A stretch of 8,660 bases of DNA from Flavipsychrobacter stenotrophus (lineage in GTDB: Bacteria > Bacteroidota > Bacteroidia > Chitinophagales > Chitinophagaceae), in the NCBI GenBank assembly GCA_947371715.1, contig CANBQQ010000114.1, positions 1 through 8,660 of the forward strand. Reading direction: 5' to 3'. The notes below the pieces were generated by a model, which searched no databases, was not told the origin of the DNA, and worked only from the letters and a program-made list of their open reading frames with translations. Position 1 is the stretch's first letter. The number at the start of each line of letters is the position of its first letter. Both the position numbers and the translations under genes were made by a program. Positions 4,979 through 8,660 of this stretch are shown here, one piece after another.

Positions 4979-5891
4979 GATAATAAAGATAGGCACCCGC
5001 GAAAGCGAGCTGGCCGTATGGCAAGCCACCAATGTAAAAAACAGGCTACAAGACAGAGGTTTTCCTACAGAACTTGTTTTCATAAAAAGCGAAGGCGATA
5101 CAGACCTGCAGACACCACTCTACGAGATAGGTGTTCAAGGTATTTTTACCAAGGCACTGGACATTGCCCTGCTGAAAGGCTCAATCGACATCGCGGTACA
5201 CTCTATGAAAGATGTACCTACTGCTATGGCGAAAGGCATAGTGCAGGCTGCAGTATTGCCAAGGGCTTCATACAAAGACCTGTTGGTTCCGAAGACAGAT
5301 ACCGCATTCCTGGATGATACAAGCGTTAATCAACTGATAGCTACCAGCAGCATACGCCGCAAAGCACAATGGCTGAACAGATACCCCGGAGCAGTTCTGG
5401 AGAACCTACGTGGCAACGTGAATACCCGTCTGCGCAAGGTGAACGAGAACAACTGGCATGGGGCAATTTTTGCCGCAGCAGGGCTGGAACGTATAGGACT
5501 ACGCCCTGCAAATGCTATAGAACTGGACTGGATGCTACCCGCGCCTGCACAGGGGGCAATAGTGATCGCCTGCAGATCCGACGATACATTTGCATTGGAT
5601 GCCTGCGCTCCCCTCAACGATGTGAACACAGCAATGTGCACCAAAATAGAACGGGATTTTCTGCGCGCTTTGATGGGCGGATGCGCTACACCGATCAGCG
5701 CGCTGGCACAGGTGATCAACAACGAAATTGTATTTGAAGGCAACATCCTCAGTACCGATGGTGTAAGAAAAGTAAGTGTGAGCAAAAAGGCTGCGGTTGA
5801 TGCGTACGAAACATTGGGTACGGACGCAGCTGAAGAACTATTGGCTAATGGTGGCAAAGCAATACTACACGAAATAAGAAATGAGCAATAA
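4971..5891 (+). CDS. hemC: Porphobilinogen deaminase (hydroxymethylbilane synthase)
   Basis: Condenses four porphobilinogens into the linear tetrapyrrole hydroxymethylbilane, in the cytoplasm. The protein is 306 aa, the normal family size. Visible signatures are IGTRESELAVWQA (7-19), the GIFTKALDIALLKG segment (57-70), HSMKDVPT (77-84) with catalytic Asp81, TSSIRRKAQ (125-133) with the substrate-binding Arg129 and Arg130, and LRGNVNTRL (146-154). In LMGGCATPISA (234-244) Cys238 is the expected attachment site of the dipyrromethane cofactor. All key residues are present. The ATG lies inside the end of hemA (ATGGATAA, 8 bp shared), and its own end overlaps hemD by 11 bp, so translation of the three genes is likely coupled. 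This also fits biochemically, because the unstable product is handed to HemD. Identity is very secure. Confidence 0.98.
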   Translation: MDKIIKIGTRESELAVWQATNVKNRLQDRGFPTELVFIKSEGDTDLQTPLYEIGVQGIFTKALDIALLKGSIDIAVHSMKDVPTAMAKGIVQAAVLPRASYKDLLVPKTDTAFLDDTSVNQLIATSSIRRKAQWLNRYPGAVLENLRGNVNTRLRKVNENNWHGAIFAAAGLERIGLRPANAIELDWMLPAPAQGAIVIACRSDDTFALDACAPLNDVNTAMCTKIERDFLRALMGGCATPISALAQVINNEIVFEGNILSTDGVRKVSVSKKAAVDAYETLGTDAAEELLANGGKAILHEIRNEQ

Positions 5892-6594
5892 GATATCTAT
5901 ACTGAGTACGATGCCATTGGAGCAACCATTGCTGAATAAGGCACTGGACAATAATATTGTGCTGGATACAAAGGCATTTATACAAGTCATAGATATATCG
6001 GACGAGAAGGAAGTGTGGGAAAAGATAACAGGAGCTTATGCACAGCAGGCTATTGTAGTATTTACAAGTGCCAGTGCAGTTTTTGCAGTTTGCGAACACC
6101 CGTCGTTTGTACGCCCTGACTGGAAAATATTTTGCATAGAGAAAGCCACTAAGAAGGCCGTACTGCAGTACTTCGACGAGTCATATATTGTAGGCTCCGC
6201 CAAAGATTCTGATGAACTGGCACAAAAAATAAGAGAGACTGCTGACGTAAAAGAAGTGATCTTCTTTTGCGGAGACAAACGCATGGATACACTACCATCT
6301 ATACTACTCAAATCGGGTATTATTACCAACGAAATTGTAGTTTACAAGACAGTAGAACAACCAACATTTATAGAAAAGGAGCATAATGGAATTCTGTTTT
6401 ACAGCCCAAGTGGCGTAAGCAGCTACTTCAGTATGAATACTGCCAACCCCGGCACAGTGCTATTTGCTATAGGCAATACCACCGCGGCAGCAATAAAGCT
6501 GGAAACAGAAAATGAAATAGTAGTATGCCCTACCCCATCTAAAGAAGCGCTACTGGATGTGGCCATCGACTACTTTAACAAACAACAAAAATAA
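5881..6594 (+). CDS. hemD: Uroporphyrinogen-III synthase
   Basis: Closes hydroxymethylbilane with inversion of ring D to give uroporphyrinogen III, in the cytoplasm. HemD is poorly conserved, so the call rests on several short family patterns, the length (237 aa) and above all position between hemC and hemE. The patterns are VVFTSASAVFAV (about 59-70), the IFFCGDKRMDTLPSILLKSG segment (about 125-144), VVYKTVEQP (152-160), GILFYSPSGVSSYF (169-182) and the TIM-like end VLFAIGNTTAAAI followed by CPTPSKEALLDVAIDYF. It is a bilobed alpha/beta protein with no membrane segment. The ATG is shared with the last codons of hemC (ATGAGCAATAA, 11 bp overlap). It is a free-standing protein, not fused to a methyltransferase or HemC domain as in some bacteria. 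Confidence is high because of the context. Confidence 0.92.
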   Translation: MSNKISILSTMPLEQPLLNKALDNNIVLDTKAFIQVIDISDEKEVWEKITGAYAQQAIVVFTSASAVFAVCEHPSFVRPDWKIFCIEKATKKAVLQYFDESYIVGSAKDSDELAQKIRETADVKEVIFFCGDKRMDTLPSILLKSGIITNEIVVYKTVEQPTFIEKEHNGILFYSPSGVSSYFSMNTANPGTVLFAIGNTTAAAIKLETENEIVVCPTPSKEALLDVAIDYFNKQQK

Positions 6595-6609
6595 ACAACA
6601 CACATACAA

Positions 6610-7638
6610 GTGAATTTACAAAACGATCTGTTACTAAGAGCATTAAGAGGAGAAGTAGTAAGCCGACCACCGGTGTGGATGATGAGACAAGCCGGCCGCT
6701 ATCTGCCCGACTATATAAAGCTGCGCAATAAGTACGACTTCTTTACCCGCGTTGAAACCCCCGAACTTGCCTGTGAGATCACCTTGCAGCCTGTAGATCA
6801 GGTGGGTGTTGATGCTGCTATTATATTTTCAGACATATTGGTGATACCTCAAGCAATGGGTATGACGGTTTTGATGGAAGAAGGCAAAGGACCTTCATTA
6901 CCCGATGTGATCAAAAACAAAGCTGATATAGATGCACTTATCACCGACGAAGTAGACGAAAGACTTGGGTATGTAATGGGAGCTTTATCGCTGACTAAAA
7001 AGGAATTGAATGGTCGCGTACCATTGATAGGCTTTGCCGGTGCGCCATGGACTATACTATGTTACATGGTAGAAGGCAAAGGCAGTAAAACATGGGATAA
7101 AGCAAAACAGTTTTGCCTTACTCAGCCCGAACTGGCTCATGCCTTACTACAGAAGATAACAGACGTTACAATTAAATACCTGATCGCTCAGACCAAAGCC
7201 GGAGCCGATACGGTACAAGTATTTGACAGCTGGGCGGGTTGCCTGAGCCCTGCTGATTTTAACCTGTATGCATTGCCTTACTTGTTACAGATATCGGACG
7301 CAGTTAGTAAGTATGCACCGGTGATACTCTTCCCCAAGGGTAGCTGGTATGCACTACCCGACCTGGCCAAGAGCAGCGCAGCAGGTATTGGTATAGACTG
7401 GACAGTGAGCCCGGAAATGGCCAGAAAGATGACCAACAACGGCATAACACTGCAAGGTAACTTCGACCCATCTCACCTGCTGGCACCAATACCACAGATA
7501 AAGAAGGAAGTAAAGGCTATGATAGATGCTTTCGGCACCAAAAACTATATTGCTAACCTGGGCCATGGTATTATGCCACATATTCCTGTGGATCATGCAA
7601 GAGCATTTGTAGATGCCGTGAAGGAGTATGGGAGTTAG
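6610..7638 (+). CDS. hemE: Uroporphyrinogen decarboxylase (GTG start)
   Basis: Removes the four acetate carboxyls of uroporphyrinogen III to give coproporphyrinogen III, without a cofactor, in the cytoplasm. The protein is 342 aa, full length. Motifs are RPPVWMMRQAGRYLPDY (19-35) with Arg26 and Arg30, IIFSDILVIP (71-80) with catalytic Asp75, GFAGAPWTILCYMVEG (141-156) with Tyr152, FDSWAG (205-210) with Ser207, and LGHGIMPHIP (317-326) with His319. The start must be GTG: the hemD stop codon lies in the same frame six codons earlier, and the first in-frame ATG is at codon 24, inside the RQAGR substrate-binding motif. The gap to hemD is 15 bp and to hemF 35 bp. The GTG start may lower its translation relative to its neighbours. 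Identity is very secure. Confidence 0.98.
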   Translation: MNLQNDLLLRALRGEVVSRPPVWMMRQAGRYLPDYIKLRNKYDFFTRVETPELACEITLQPVDQVGVDAAIIFSDILVIPQAMGMTVLMEEGKGPSLPDVIKNKADIDALITDEVDERLGYVMGALSLTKKELNGRVPLIGFAGAPWTILCYMVEGKGSKTWDKAKQFCLTQPELAHALLQKITDVTIKYLIAQTKAGADTVQVFDSWAGCLSPADFNLYALPYLLQISDAVSKYAPVILFPKGSWYALPDLAKSSAAGIGIDWTVSPEMARKMTNNGITLQGNFDPSHLLAPIPQIKKEVKAMIDAFGTKNYIANLGHGIMPHIPVDHARAFVDAVKEYGS

Positions 7639-7673
7639 TTGTAAGTTATAAGGGGAAGCGATCATTCAACAAA

Positions 7674-8582
7674 ATGGATATTAAAGAACAATTCACGAAA
7701 TACATACATAACCTGCAAGATCAGATCTGCGGAGGACTTGAGCGTGTTGATGGCAAAGCGAAATTTGTAGAAGACGCCTGGGTTAGACCGGAAGGTGGTG
7801 GTGGCAAGTCGCGGGTAATAGTTGATGGCAATGTGTTTGAGAAAGGTGGCGTAAATACTTCTATTGTTCATGGCGCACTACCGGCAGCAATGCAGCAGGC
7901 ATTCAATGTTCCTGAAAGTGACTTCTTTGCTTGCGGTTTATCATTGGTTATTCATCCGCTCAATCCGTTTGTTCCTACTGTACATGCCAACTGGCGCTAC
8001 TTTGAGCTATACGACAAAGAAGGCAAAAAGTTGGATAGCTGGTTTGGCGGAGGCAGTGACCTTACCCCTTACTACCTGTTTGAAGAAGACGCTGTGCACT
8101 TCCATACTACGCTCAGAGACGCTATGGATCCGTTTGGAACCGAGAAATATCCGAAGTTTAAAAAACATTGCGACGAGTACTTTGTAAATAAACATCGCGG
8201 CGACGAGATGCGCGGCATTGGTGGTGTGTTTTATGACTACCTGCGCCCTACTGAAGAGACGGATGAAAACACATTATTCTCCTTTCAGCAAGCCAACGGC
8301 AATGCATTTCTTGATGCATATTTACCAATAGCTGAAAGAAGAAAAGACATACCCTATACTGAAAAAGAAGTGCTGTGGCAGGAAATAAGGAGAGGCCGTT
8401 ATGTTGAATTTAACCTGATACACGACCGCGGTACTTTGTTCGGCTTAAAGACCAATGGTCGCACAGAGAGTATATTAATGAGCCTGCCGCCAAGGGCAAG
8501 ATGGTACTATAATCATACTCCCGAACCTGGCAGCAGAGAAGAAGAGATGATGCAGTACTATAAGCCGAAGGAATGGGTATAA
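7674..8582 (+). CDS. hemF: Oxygen-dependent coproporphyrinogen III oxidase
   Basis: Oxidatively decarboxylates coproporphyrinogen III to protoporphyrinogen IX using O2, without metal. The protein is 302 aa, the usual HemF length. It closely follows the bacterial and mitochondrial enzyme: GGGGKSRVIVDGNVFEKGGV (about 42-61), VHANWRYFEL (103-112), WFGGGSDLTPYYL (123-135), EEDAVHFHTTL (137-147), YPKFKKHCDEYF (159-170), HRGDEMRGIGGVFYDYL (174-190) and the long C-terminal block that includes RRGRYVEFNLIHDRGTLFGL (239-258) and ESILMSLPPRARW (265-277). The unrelated anaerobic enzyme HemN is absent from the window, so the pathway here needs oxygen at this step. Its product goes to HemJ, encoded at the other end of the locus. 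It is the last complete gene in the window, and no terminator follows, so the operon may continue. Identity is very secure. Confidence 0.98.
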   Translation: MDIKEQFTKYIHNLQDQICGGLERVDGKAKFVEDAWVRPEGGGGKSRVIVDGNVFEKGGVNTSIVHGALPAAMQQAFNVPESDFFACGLSLVIHPLNPFVPTVHANWRYFELYDKEGKKLDSWFGGGSDLTPYYLFEEDAVHFHTTLRDAMDPFGTEKYPKFKKHCDEYFVNKHRGDEMRGIGGVFYDYLRPTEETDENTLFSFQQANGNAFLDAYLPIAERRKDIPYTEKEVLWQEIRRGRYVEFNLIHDRGTLFGLKTNGRTESILMSLPPRARWYYNHTPEPGSREEEMMQYYKPKEWV

Positions 8583-8660
8583 AGGTTAATGAAACGCTAC
8601 ACGTTAAATATTAAGTTCAGACATTTACAAAGTCAAAACTAAACATCAACACAATGCACC
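8583..8660 (+). other. Region after hemF, no complete gene; possible start of next gene
   Basis: This AT-rich stretch shows no terminator hairpin. An ATG at 8654, preceded by an A-rich leader typical of this phylum, begins a frame (ATG CAC) that runs off the edge. HemB or HemL would fit the pathway, but seven bases cannot identify a gene. Confidence 0.25.

Noticed and set aside
8589..8642. 17-codon open frame after hemF (MKRYTLNIKF...)
   Set aside because: It is too short, and shows no family likeness or signal. It is probably part of the leader of the next gene.
8654..8660. Possible start of hemB or hemL at the right edge
   Set aside because: Only ATG-CAC-C is visible. The gene identity would be a guess from pathway logic alone.

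Overview
The window comes from a Bacteroidota chromosome, probably close to Chitinophagaceae, although I cannot fix the genus. The evidence is the moderate GC content, A-rich leaders with little Shine-Dalgarno, and intergenic matches to the Bacteroidota -7 element TAnnTTTG. The heme enzymes also resemble this phylum, for example HemA with GDYEILGQ and HemH with a cysteine-rich insert. HemF (oxygen-dependent) together with HemJ points to an aerobic or microaerobic Gram-negative that uses the protoporphyrin-dependent heme route.

Layout, left to right. On the minus strand, hemJ (cut by the left edge) follows hemH after 11 bp, so protoporphyrinogen oxidase and ferrochelatase form a two-gene unit. 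Next comes a three-gene redox island: hxlR on the minus strand, diverging from yceI and a FrnE-like DsbA-family oxidoreductase on the plus strand. The hxlR-yceI spacer carries two abutting dyads among the predicted promoters. A strong intrinsic terminator closes the island. Then hemA-hemC-hemD-hemE-hemF run on the plus strand as a tight operon, with overlaps of 8 and 11 bp and gaps of 15 and 35 bp. The last 78 bp hold no complete gene; an ATG at 8654 may open the next one.

Together the heme genes cover glutamyl-tRNA reduction (HemA), hydroxymethylbilane synthesis (HemC), ring closure (HemD), uroporphyrinogen decarboxylation (HemE), coproporphyrinogen oxidation (HemF), protoporphyrinogen oxidation (HemJ) and iron insertion (HemH). 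Only HemL and HemB are missing, and they may lie to the right. The heme genes are thus split into an early/middle operon reading right and a terminal pair reading left, with a thiol-redox module between them.

I see no wholly new enzymatic system. The most useful unexplained signals are regulatory. A motif ATGACG-N5-ATGACA (6-mers repeating every 11 bp) occurs upstream of both hemA and hemH. A perfect 18-bp palindrome and a 35-bp imperfect dyad sit at the hxlR/yceI divergent promoters.
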